Assembly (NCBI GenBank): GCA_947165685.1
Contig: CAMVBK010000105.1
Coordinates: forward strand, 1-5,777
Source of the DNA: F23-D06 sp947165685
GTDB lineage: Bacteria > Bacteroidota > Bacteroidia > Bacteroidales > WCHB1-69
Length of the DNA: 5,777 nucleotides
Direction of reading: 5' to 3'
Of the stretch, positions 1-4,754 are shown piece by piece. Numbering within the stretch: the stretch's first letter is position 1; every line of letters begins with the position of its first letter. The notes below the pieces were generated by a model. That model saw only the letters and a program-made list of their open reading frames with translations, was not told the origin of the DNA and did not search any database. Position numbers and translations under genes: made by a program.

Positions 1-26
1 AATATTCACCAATCAAATTCACAGTT

Positions 27-215
27 ATGAGTACAACAGTCTATTATCCGAGAGTGAGGAACATCAGTTTCTACGACAACAACGGCGTGGTGTGCGGCGG
101 CATGTACGGCCTCTTCGCCAAGGAGAAGTTCATCCGGCTGCTGAAGTCGGGGAAGCTGCCGAGAATCAGCCTGCGCAAGAAGGTGCAGGTGATGCTGAAA
201 GGAGGAGCTCGATGA
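27..215 (+). CDS. Small conserved-looking phage protein, unknown function
   Basis: This ORF encodes 62 aa, basic in its C-terminal half (about residues 32-62, rich in Lys/Arg), with an aromatic N-terminus (YYPRVRNISFYDNN). No family is recognised. The start is supported by an A/C-rich leader with TCACCAAT at 6-13, the same motif seen before other starts here. The stop overlaps the next gene's start in an ATGA arrangement (212-215), which implies translational coupling to the GemA-like gene. A basic tail fits nucleic-acid binding, but that is only a guess. Confidence 0.7.
   Translation: MSTTVYYPRVRNISFYDNNGVVCGGMYGLFAKEKFIRLLKSGKLPRISLRKKVQVMLKGGAR
198..204 (+). promoter_or_regulatory. Strong Shine-Dalgarno before gemA
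   Basis: AAGGAGG-type purine run with 7 nt to the ATG at 212, inside the end of the upstream gene. Most other starts in this window lack a recognisable Shine-Dalgarno and have A/C-rich leaders, so this site is unusual. It also decides the start of the GemA-like gene. Confidence 0.65.
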
Positions 216-721
216 AGACCGCGACCCCGAATCTGAGAACCACGGAGCAGAACCGGCGGCTGTGGTGGCTGGCCGGGCAACTGGGCCTCGACAAAGAGGC
301 GATGGCCGATGTGGTGCTGGAGTTCACCGAGGGCCGCACCTGCCACACCTCCGAGCTCTCCTACTTGGAGTGCCGCGAGCTGACGGAGTTCCTGCAGGGC
401 ACGCTCGTCGGGCACGGCAGGCGCGACAGCCGTGCGGAGCGCATCGACCGGAAGCCTGACGGCGACCCTGACCGTGTGACGCTGGACCGCCGGCGCAAGG
501 GCGTGATCCGCGCCATCTACCGCTGGCTGGAGTTGCGCGGCGTGACCAACGCGAGCATGGACTACGTGAAGGCCATCGCCTGCCGTGCCGCCAAGGCCGA
601 CAGCTTCAACCGCATCTCCCCGGACGCGCTCGCCCGCGTGTATGCGGAGTTCTGCCACAAGCAGGAGGCGGTGCAATCAGGAATTAGGAATGTGGAATTA
701 GGAATTGCAATGCAAAATTAG
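212..721 (+). CDS. gemA: GemA/gp16-like early phage protein
   Basis: This 169-aa protein resembles the Mu gp16 (GemA) regulatory family. The N-terminal part carries a pattern of the type WLAGQLGLDKEAM...FTEGR, then HTSELSYLECRELTEFLQGTL (split here: HTSELSYLE and CRELTEFLQ), followed by a basic linker and a helical C-terminal domain (about residues 90-155: RKGVIRAIYRWLELRG, then SMDYVKAIACRAAKAD). In Mu, GemA is an early protein linked to altered host gene expression and DNA supercoiling; its role here is inferred. The start at 212 is chosen because AAAGGAGG (198-204) lies 7 nt upstream and ATGA overlaps the previous stop, so a longer in-frame version from 92 is unlikely. The last 15 or so residues (QSGIRNVELGIAMQN) are encoded by a heptamer repeat array and probably are not part of the ancestral domain. 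Confidence 0.72.
   Translation: MKTATPNLRTTEQNRRLWWLAGQLGLDKEAMADVVLEFTEGRTCHTSELSYLECRELTEFLQGTLVGHGRRDSRAERIDRKPDGDPDRVTLDRRRKGVIRAIYRWLELRGVTNASMDYVKAIACRAAKADSFNRISPDALARVYAEFCHKQEAVQSGIRNVELGIAMQN
680..707 (+). repeat. Heptamer array GGAATNN x4
   Basis: Four head-to-tail 7-nt units: GGAATTA, GGAATGT, GGAATTA, GGAATTG. The array is followed by an AT-rich stretch and the ATG at 727. It lies inside the 3' end of the GemA-like reading frame and encodes its odd C-terminal tail. It is one of several heptameric arrays found just upstream of start codons in this window. Confidence 0.75.
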
Positions 722-726
722 GAGTT

Positions 727-1074
727 ATGGAACAACTAAAAAAGAAAAGAGCCGCAAGAGGAAGACAGAGAATCAACCCGCAGATTGTTATCCGCATCCT
801 TGACATTAACAGCCAATATGGCGGCCATATTACAGCCAAACAAATCAAAGAAATTATCGAAAGGGAATTTCAAACGACTGTTGGTGAAACCACAATTAAC
901 AGTTACCGAAGAAATGCAGAAAGTCATCAGGTGGCAACAGCACCGGATGAAACCCCTTTGGCTGGTGACACAATTGTCAAAGAGATCACAGAAGCTGTTT
1001 TGGCCATCATAACCGCCGTGGCAAAAGTGAGGACGCTTCATAGGAAGCTGAAACAGTGCATTACCGAAATTTAA
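727..1074 (+). CDS. Hypothetical protein with possible HTH segment
   Basis: This 115-aa protein has a very basic N-terminus (KKKRAARGRQR). The segment at about residues 33-61 (GHITAKQIKEIIEREF, then TTVGETTINSYRR) has the helix spacing of a helix-turn-helix, and a C-terminal helical stretch follows (about 80-115). Small DNA-binding protein is the best guess, and no family is recognised. Composition is visibly AT-richer than the GemA, Gam and DUF4406 genes, suggesting a separate origin. It starts 5 nt after the gemA stop. Its own stop lies inside the 22-nt leader repeat that precedes the next gene. Confidence 0.62.
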   Translation: MEQLKKKRAARGRQRINPQIVIRILDINSQYGGHITAKQIKEIIEREFQTTVGETTINSYRRNAESHQVATAPDETPLAGDTIVKEITEAVLAIITAVAKVRTLHRKLKQCITEI

Positions 1075-1089
1075 TCACCAATTAAAACC
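1068..1089 (+). repeat. Leader repeat copy 1 (22 nt, exact)
   Basis: This 22-nt sequence is identical to 1477-1498, with core TTTAATCACCAATTAAAACC. It ends 8 nt before the ATG at 1098. It contains the stop codon of the upstream gene and the TCACCAAT motif (1075-1082). The placement suggests a translation-leader or regulatory role, or duplication of a gene-plus-leader cassette. Confidence 0.8.
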
Positions 1090-1097
1090 GAATAGTT

Positions 1098-1472
1098 ATG
1101 GGAAAAATTGAAATCAGCCTCAAAGACGGTGGCCACGAATGGGAAAAGTTGAATCTGGTCACTGTATCAAGTAGAAAAGGATCCTACGACGAATACAGAT
1201 GCAAGTACTGCGGGGTGAAAGTAAGAAGCTATCATCTCGGCTGTGTGACAATAGATGTTGCACACGTAAGGTGTAAGAAATCCCCGAAAACGAGAATGAT
1301 ACAAATCTCGTATTGCACAGCGGCCGGACCAGAATTTAAGAATTTGACACCCGGATCCGTACATTCCACGATAGCCCCACCTGAGGGGGAGGATAACACA
1401 CGTGGCGAATGGGTGATGGGGGTCAAGGGACCTGTGCTTGTTCTCTACAGAGAATTTGAATATGTTGAATAA
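1098..1472 (+). CDS. Hypothetical protein with zinc-ribbon-like cysteine cluster
   Basis: This 124-aa protein carries a likely metal site: C35 and C38 (YRCKYCGVKV), H46, C49 and C59 (HVRCKK), a pattern of CxxC plus further Cys seen in small zinc ribbons. The N-terminus (MGKIEISLKDGGHEW) and the C-terminal part (WVMGVKGPVLVLYREFEYVE) look beta-rich. The function is unknown; a zinc-stabilised nucleic-acid or protein-binding module is plausible. It is AT-richer than the flanking core phage genes. The start follows leader repeat copy 1 at the same spacing as the next gene after copy 2. Confidence 0.65.
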   Translation: MGKIEISLKDGGHEWEKLNLVTVSSRKGSYDEYRCKYCGVKVRSYHLGCVTIDVAHVRCKKSPKTRMIQISYCTAAGPEFKNLTPGSVHSTIAPPEGEDNTRGEWVMGVKGPVLVLYREFEYVE

Positions 1473-1476
1473 ATCC

Positions 1477-1498
1477 AATTTAATCACCAATTAAAACC
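1477..1498 (+). repeat. Leader repeat copy 2 (22 nt, exact)
   Basis: Exact second copy of the sequence at 1068-1089, again ending 8 nt before a start codon (ATG at 1507). The conserved distance to ATG in both copies argues for a function in translation initiation or for recent cassette duplication. Confidence 0.8.
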
Positions 1499-1506
1499 CA
1501 AGAATT

Positions 1507-1734
1507 ATGAATCCAATTACCGAAACAAGAAGAAAGCTGTTGGATGACGGCTACAAATTCATCCGCACTGGCGACGGAGATGCCAACAACGGAGGGCAAT
1601 ACAGAATCAAGATCTGCGGTGGCGACGACACGTGGGGCGTTTGGCGCATTCATTCCAAATGGCCGAGCAAAGCCGCCCGGGAACGCGAAATGGTGCGCCT
1701 TGTGCACGAGGAGAAGTGCTTGTGCATTGATTAA
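1507..1734 (+). CDS. Small hypothetical protein
   Basis: This 75-aa protein has a Trp-rich middle (DTWGVWRIHSKWPSKAARERE) and a Cys pair near the end (KCLCID). The first part (TRRKLLDDGYKFIRTGDGD) looks like a helix followed by strands. No family is recognised. It is preceded by the exact leader repeat and lies in the group of small genes between the GemA-like and Gam genes that probably forms the variable accessory part of the early operon. Confidence 0.6.
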   Translation: MNPITETRRKLLDDGYKFIRTGDGDANNGGQYRIKICGGDDTWGVWRIHSKWPSKAAREREMVRLVHEEKCLCID

Positions 1735-1737
1735 GAC

Positions 1738-1761
1738 GACAACCTGGACAACCCGGACAAC
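1738..1761 (+). repeat. Short tandem 9-mer, about 2.7 copies
   Basis: GACAACCTG, GACAACCCG and a partial GACAAC follow each other directly after the stop of the 75-aa gene. No hairpin or other role is visible. Confidence 0.5.
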
Positions 1762-1769
1762 ACTGTTTC

Positions 1770-1797
1770 AATAACCCATAACCTATAACCAATAACC
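1770..1797 (+). repeat. Heptamer array NATAACC x4 before gam
   Basis: Four tandem 7-nt units: AATAACC, CATAACC, TATAACC, AATAACC, ending 9 nt before the ATG of the Gam gene at 1807. The same heptamer type recurs at 4755-4782 on the other strand, again directly before a start codon and in the same orientation relative to its gene. Confidence 0.82.
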
Positions 1798-1806
1798 CTT
1801 AAAATT

Positions 1807-2322
1807 ATGGCAAAAACAAGAGAAAAGAAGACCGTTTACAGCGGCATCACATCGGAACAGATGGAACAGGCGTTCGCCGATTATGCGAAGGCGGACGCGA
1901 GACAACAGAAAATCACCGCCGAGATGGACATCCAGATGGCCAAGATCCGCGAAAAGTGGCAGGACGAGCTGGCGAAGCTGGCCGAGGCGAAGGACAACGC
2001 CTTCGACATCATGCAGGCCTACGCGATGGAGAACCGCGAGGAACTGTTCAGCAAACGCAAGAGCTTGGAGACCACCCACGGCACCCTCGGCTTCCGCACC
2101 GGCACCCCGAAGCTGAAGACCCTGAAGGGCTTCACCTGGGCCAGCGTGCTGAACCTGCTGAAGGAGTTCCTGCCCGGCTACGTGCGCACCATCGAGGAAC
2201 CCGCCAAGGACAAGCTGCTGGCCGACCGCGACGACGAGGAGACCGCCGCCCTGTTCCCCAAGGTGGGCATCGCCGTGGTGCAGGACGAGACGTTCTATGT
2301 GGAACCGAAAAAGGAAGAATAA
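1807..2322 (+). CDS. gam: Host-nuclease inhibitor protein Gam
   Basis: This 171-aa protein has the length and layout of the Mu Gam family. A long charged coiled coil spans about residues 15-75 (EQAFADYAKADARQQKITAE and onward). The family-typical core follows at about 80-120 (KSLETTHGTLGFRTGTPKLK, then FTWASVLNLLKE), then a C-terminal region ending VGIAVVQDETFYVEPKKEE. Mu Gam is a Ku-like dimer that binds DNA ends and shields linear DNA from host exonucleases such as RecBCD; that role is assumed here. No Shine-Dalgarno is present, and the leader is the NATAACC heptamer array plus CTTAAAATT. Composition is GC-rich, with an AT-richer start and end. The tRNA-like element follows 11 nt after the stop. 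Confidence 0.85.
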   Translation: MAKTREKKTVYSGITSEQMEQAFADYAKADARQQKITAEMDIQMAKIREKWQDELAKLAEAKDNAFDIMQAYAMENREELFSKRKSLETTHGTLGFRTGTPKLKTLKGFTWASVLNLLKEFLPGYVRTIEEPAKDKLLADRDDEETAALFPKVGIAVVQDETFYVEPKKEE

Positions 2323-2333
2323 ACCTTAAAATT

Positions 2334-2419
2334 GGGCTGATGGGAGAATTGGCAAATCCGCTCGATGCGCATCAAAAAAACAGGAAAGAGAGGTGCCGGT
2401 TCGATTCCGGCTCAGCCCA
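2334..2419 (+). ncRNA. tRNA-like element without a recognisable anticodon arm
   Basis: The 7-bp acceptor stem is perfect (GGGCTGA 2334-2340 with TCAGCCC 2412-2418), followed by discriminator A2419 and no encoded CCA. Positions 8-9 are TG. The D arm is GGA (2343-2345) with TCC (2357-2359), and its loop carries TTGG. The T arm is canonical: GCCGG (2395-2399), loop TTCGATT, CCGGC (2407-2411). The centre (2361-2394, 34 nt) is the length expected for a class II tRNA with a long variable arm. However, the expected anticodon stem (CTCGA with CAAAA) does not pair and the base after position 32 is G rather than the invariant U. The centre instead holds the palindrome GATGCGCATC and an A7 run; CTC (2361-2363) could pair with GAG (2388-2390). 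It may be a tRNA mimic, a decayed tRNA or a tRNA with an unusual fold. It lies on the coding strand of the early operon, between gam and the DUF4406 gene. Confidence 0.68.
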
Positions 2420-2435
2420 TTGACATTAACAGATT

Positions 2436-2801
2436 ATGAGAGTGTATATAGCAGGCAAGGTCAGCGGCCTCCCCGTCGGGGAGACATTCATCAAGTTCGC
2501 GCAGGCGGAATGGTGGCTGAAGGAACAGGGGCACGAGGCGGTGAACCCGCTTCGCCTCTGCTCCTCCACCTGGCCGTGGGACCGGTGCATGCGGGTGTGC
2601 CTCACGGAGCTGGTGAAGTGCGACGCCATCTGCCTGCTGAAGGACTGGGGCGACAGCCCCGGCGCCGTCACCGAGTACTACGTGGCCTCGCGCCTGGGGA
2701 TGCGGGTGATGACGTTCGTGCCGAGAAAGGCGGCGGCGCACACGGCGAAAATGACGGGGCATTCCATATCGTCCAAAACCGAAGAGCAATGCGAAAGATA
2801 A
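2436..2801 (+). CDS. DUF4406 family protein (deoxyribosyltransferase-like fold)
   Basis: This 121-aa protein matches the DUF4406 pattern: N-terminal MRVYIAGKVSGLP, a helix with AQAEWWLKEQGHEAVNPL, then WDRCMRVCLTELVKCDAI, CLLKDWGDSPGAVTEYYVA and LGMRV. The family is related in fold to nucleoside 2-deoxyribosyltransferases and is common in phages. A role in nucleotide or DNA-base metabolism is inferred, not shown. The E in TEYYVA is a candidate for the family acidic residue. The tail after about residue 98 (KAAAHTAKMTGHSISSKTEE) is likely disordered. The gene starts 16 nt after the tRNA-like element without a Shine-Dalgarno, and its last 13 nt overlap the next gene. Confidence 0.8.
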   Translation: MRVYIAGKVSGLPVGETFIKFAQAEWWLKEQGHEAVNPLRLCSSTWPWDRCMRVCLTELVKCDAICLLKDWGDSPGAVTEYYVASRLGMRVMTFVPRKAAAHTAKMTGHSISSKTEEQCER

Positions 2802-3199
2802 TATTGACAATACCGAAGTACGAGGGCGAGGTGGTGTTCACCTTCGACGAGAACGACTTTGTTCAAAGCATCACCTTCAACGGCGACTTCCCGATACAGG
2901 TGCGGGGCATCGTATTGAGGTCGGACCCGCTGCGCCCCGAAGACCTGCAGCGCACCAAGGGCAGGACGGGCATCCTCACCGAGGAGGCCGAGACGGTGAC
3001 CTTCGAGATGTTCTGGGACCGCTACGACGACAAAGCCCGGTCGAGCAAGGTGAAGACCCGGCGGGTGTGGGACAGGATGCCGGAGGGTGAGCGGGTGAAG
3101 GCCTACCGCTACATCAACCGCTACAAGTGCTCCATCCCGCAGGGGGTGTGCATGAAGTACGCGACGACGTATCTGAACGACCAGCTTTGGAACAACTGA
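2789..3199 (+). CDS. Phage protein with replication-protein-like C-terminal segment
   Basis: This 136-aa protein has two parts. The N-terminal part, residues 1-45 (MRKIILTIPKYEGEVVFTFD and onward), is beta-rich and of unknown type. The C-terminal part, about residues 71-136, has FEMFWDRYDDKARSSKVKTR, VWDRMPEGERVKAYRYINRY and YATTYLNDQLW. This resembles the FW..YP.K..K..A...W..L...tyL...W segment often found at the C-terminus of phage replication or DnaT/O-like proteins. A helper role in phage DNA replication or transposition is inferred. The start at 2789 is chosen because it gives a compact 13-nt overlap with the DUF4406 gene and a natural MRKIILTIP beginning; the much longer frame from 2393 would run through the tRNA-like element and the DUF4406 gene. 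Confidence 0.68.
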   Translation: MRKIILTIPKYEGEVVFTFDENDFVQSITFNGDFPIQVRGIVLRSDPLRPEDLQRTKGRTGILTEEAETVTFEMFWDRYDDKARSSKVKTRRVWDRMPEGERVKAYRYINRYKCSIPQGVCMKYATTYLNDQLWNN

Positions 3200-3200
3200 G

Positions 3201-3221
3201 CAATGTACAATGTGCAATGGT
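3201..3221 (+). repeat. Heptamer array CAATGNN x3
   Basis: Three tandem 7-nt units, CAATGTA, CAATGTG and CAATGGT, begin directly after the stop of the upstream gene. A degenerate TAATGCGGAATGA stretch follows, then the next heptamer array. Confidence 0.6.
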
Positions 3222-3234
3222 TAATGCGGAATGA

Positions 3235-3268
3235 ACAATTCACAATTCACTAATCACCAATCACAATT
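3235..3268 (+). repeat. Heptamer array ACAATTC/ACCAATC running into a start codon
   Basis: Five consecutive 7-nt units, ACAATTC, ACAATTC, ACTAATC, ACCAATC and ACAATT(A), run without a gap into the ATG at 3269. The A of that start codon is the last base of the final unit. The array includes the TCACCAAT motif (3254-3261). Confidence 0.75.
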
Positions 3269-3640
3269 ATGAGCAAATTCAAGATTAAACTGAACCAAGC
3301 TGAAATGGAGTTTATCGCGGGGGTGTGCATGGTGGCTGCGGCGGGCGGCGACGCGCGGATGCCGCAGGCGGACCAGAGCGTGATGATTCTCGCGATGAAC
3401 GAGACCTGCGAGCGGTTGTGGAGCCGGTTGCGGAACATGTACCGTCCGGACCGCGACCGTTACATCGTGCAGCTGAACGTCATCGAGGTGGCGGTCCTGA
3501 CCAACGTGGTGACGCCCGCGCTGCGGAAAGCCGACAACCCTGGGATGCGCTCCATCGGCTACGCGATGGACGAGGAGCTGCGCAAACAGATTGAACGGGA
3601 GGTGAACATCTACAACGCTATGCACCATGGTAACGCTTGA
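3269..3640 (+). CDS. Hypothetical phage early protein
   Basis: This mostly helical 123-aa protein is of unknown family. It has a small Ala/Gly-rich stretch (residues 15-28: AGVCMVAAAGGDAR), then MNETCERLWSRLRNMYRPDRD and a hydrophobic segment (YIVQLNVIEVAVLTNVVTPA, about 65-84) that looks like a buried helix rather than a membrane span. The N-terminal 15 codons are AT-rich and the rest GC-rich. The start follows directly on the heptamer array. Its last 14 nt overlap the next gene, suggesting co-translation with the DnaA-C-like protein. Confidence 0.65.
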   Translation: MSKFKIKLNQAEMEFIAGVCMVAAAGGDARMPQADQSVMILAMNETCERLWSRLRNMYRPDRDRYIVQLNVIEVAVLTNVVTPALRKADNPGMRSIGYAMDEELRKQIEREVNIYNAMHHGNA

Positions 3641-3962
3641 CCTGATATACGGCGTGATGACGGACTTCTACCACCAGACGTTCCGGCTGTCAACATCGCG
3701 CAGCCCGAGGGTCGCGGAGAAGAAGCAGATGTTCGCCGTGCTGGCCCGCCACTACGGCCACCGGGTGACGGCCATCCGCGACTACATGGGCTGGCGCAAC
3801 CACAGCAGCGTGTGCGCGGCGGTGCGTCGGATGCAGGGCTACATCGACGTTTATCCCAAGGTGCAGCGCGAAGCCGTGGAGCTCCTCAACAAGGTGGACG
3901 AGGCCGCCGGCCAGAAATATCTGGAAATTCGATTCGGCGGTTTGACTCGGAAAAATTATTAA
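3627..3962 (+). CDS. DnaA C-terminal-domain-like DNA-binding protein
   Basis: This 111-aa protein has a central region (about residues 24-75) laid out like DnaA domain IV: SRSPRVAEKKQMFAVLARHY (basic helix corresponding to the R...AR...Y segment), then VTAIRDYMGWRNHSSVCAAV. GWRNHSSV matches the GGRDHTTV-type DnaA signature. No AAA+ ATPase is present, so it is a stand-alone HTH of the kind used as a regulator or origin-binding factor. It is the last gene before a strong terminator, the place where Mu encodes its middle-operon activator Mor, so an analogous regulator role is plausible but unproven. The start overlaps the upstream gene by 14 nt. Confidence 0.72.
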   Translation: MVTLDLIYGVMTDFYHQTFRLSTSRSPRVAEKKQMFAVLARHYGHRVTAIRDYMGWRNHSSVCAAVRRMQGYIDVYPKVQREAVELLNKVDEAAGQKYLEIRFGGLTRKNY

Positions 3963-3974
3963 CAAAAGCGTAGG

Positions 3975-4000
3975 AACGCCCGCCAATGTGCGGGCGTTTT
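3975..4000 (+). terminator. Intrinsic terminator of the early gene set
   Basis: A 9-bp perfect stem, AACGCCCGC (3975-3983) with GCGGGCGTT (3990-3998), encloses a 6-nt loop CAATGT and ends in TTTT (3997-4000). It begins 12 nt after the stop of the DnaA-C-like gene. The T-run merges into the next promoter. Confidence 0.88.
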
Positions 4001-4001
4001 G

Positions 4002-4009
4002 TATTTTTG
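4002..4009 (+). promoter_or_regulatory. Bacteroidetes-type -7 element for the 4031 gene
   Basis: TATTTTTG fits the Bacteroidetes -7 consensus TAnnTTTG and lies 21 nt before the ATG at 4031. The surrounding 16 nt (TTTTGTATTTTTGCGG, 3997-4012) recur exactly at 5301-5316 before another gene. No clear TTTG -33 box is seen, because that position is occupied by the terminator stem. Confidence 0.6.
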
Positions 4010-4030
4010 CGGCGTTGCAATCAAAAAACT

Positions 4031-4294
4031 ATGGAATACAACCGCGCCAACCATATCCAACGCTACATTAACATCCAGCAGATTGTGATGGACCACTACG
4101 ATCCCGACGTGACCACGTATGCGGGCATTTGGCGCAAATATGTACTGCCGGTCTATCCCATGACCTACAAGCGGTTCATCGAAATCATCAACATGCCGAG
4201 GCTGAAGGAGCAGCTGGCCGTGGAACGGGCGAAAAAAAACCCCGTGGCGGCGAACCAGCTGGATCTGTTCACAGACGACGGATCGCCGGCGTGA
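4031..4294 (+). CDS. Hypothetical protein, single-gene unit
   Basis: This 87-aa protein has aromatic helices (YNRANHIQRYINIQQIVMDH, then YAGIWRKYVLPVYPMTYKRF) and a charged C-terminal tail ending NQLDLFTDDGSPA. No family is recognised; the layout loosely resembles a small DNA-binding or regulatory protein. The start at 4031 is preferred over the in-frame ATG at 3986 because the latter lies inside the terminator hairpin and upstream of the -7 box. It has its own promoter and is convergent with the gp37-like gene, overlapping its 3' end by 26 nt. Confidence 0.68.
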   Translation: MEYNRANHIQRYINIQQIVMDHYDPDVTTYAGIWRKYVLPVYPMTYKRFIEIINMPRLKEQLAVERAKKNPVAANQLDLFTDDGSPA

Positions 4295-4751
4295 CCGCCT
4301 GGACCTCCACCGTTTCCTTGCCTGCTTTCTCCACCGTGAACGCGGTGCGGTAGGTCATCACATAGACCTCCGCGCCCTCCTTGTCGAGCATATCGACGCG
4401 CTGGAGGTTGGTGCGCATCATGGGGGAGAAATGCTGCCCGTCGGAGAAGAGTTGCAACGCCTGGTGAATCTCGTCAAGGAGATCGATGACGGCGTAGGCG
4501 TTTTCGCGGCGGGGTGCCATGGCCGAGGAGCGCACCAGCCGGATGTCGGCCACGGTGACGGTGATGTCGGCGTCGCCCTGCTGGAAGCCGCGCCCCAGCT
4601 GCTTGAAGTCCACGTTGGCCATGTCGATGAGGGCGCAGGGGAACTTCACGGGCGGGCTCTCGAAACGGAGCTGCCCCCAGTCTTTGTCGATGTATTTGAG
4701 CCCGGGAATTTCCGAGAGTCTGTTTTGGATTGCGAGGAAGATGTTCTTCAT
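4269..4751 (-). CDS. gp37-like phage tail protein (probable tail terminator/completion)
   Basis: This 160-aa protein has an N-terminal helix (MKNIFLAIQNRLSEIPGLKY) followed by IDKDWGQLRF, PPVKFPCALIDMANVDFKQL, and a strand-rich segment with DADITVTVADIRL. A helix with YAVIDLLDEIHQALQLF follows, and the protein ends in a strand pair (VYVMTYRTAFTVEK). This order resembles Mu gp37-type and tail-terminator-like proteins that cap the tail tube and join it to the head. The assignment comes from pattern and neighbourhood, not from a diagnostic motif. It lies 41 nt downstream of the gpG-like gene in the same direction. It is the last gene of this minus-strand unit, since the next gene faces it. Confidence 0.6.
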   Translation of the reverse strand: MKNIFLAIQNRLSEIPGLKYIDKDWGQLRFESPPVKFPCALIDMANVDFKQLGRGFQQGDADITVTVADIRLVRSSAMAPRRENAYAVIDLLDEIHQALQLFSDGQHFSPMMRTNLQRVDMLDKEGAEVYVMTYRTAFTVEKAGKETVEVQAVTPAIRRL

Positions 4752-4754
4752 AAT

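Noticed and set aside
92..211. N-terminal extension of the GemA-like protein from the ATG at 92
   Set aside because: It overlaps the 62-aa gene, has shadow-frame composition, and a strong Shine-Dalgarno marks 212 as the start.
71..676. Long 201-aa reading frame on the minus strand
   Set aside because: It is antisense to the GemA-like gene in GC-rich codons. Its translation is Arg/His/Ala/Val-rich with no domain pattern, and it ends in the opposite-strand repeat region. It is a shadow frame.
2334..2419. Functional canonical tRNA or tmRNA
   Set aside because: No 5-bp anticodon stem or U33 can be placed, so a decoding tRNA is not supported. At 86 nt it is far too short for a tmRNA, and there is no tag frame.
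800..2432. 13-nt direct repeat TTGACATTAACAG at 800-812 and 2420-2432, each before an ATG
   Set aside because: A 13-nt match is roughly what chance allows in a window of this size. The first copy lies inside a gene and its following ATG opens only a shadow frame.
2393..2788. N-terminal extension of the 136-aa protein from 2393
   Set aside because: It would run through the tRNA-like T arm and the DUF4406 gene in a Pro/Arg/Gly-rich shadow frame. ATG 2789 fits the usual short overlap.
2678..3217. 179-aa minus-strand frame
   Set aside because: It overlaps two well-supported plus-strand genes in full. Its composition is that of a complement of GC-rich codons, with no leader.
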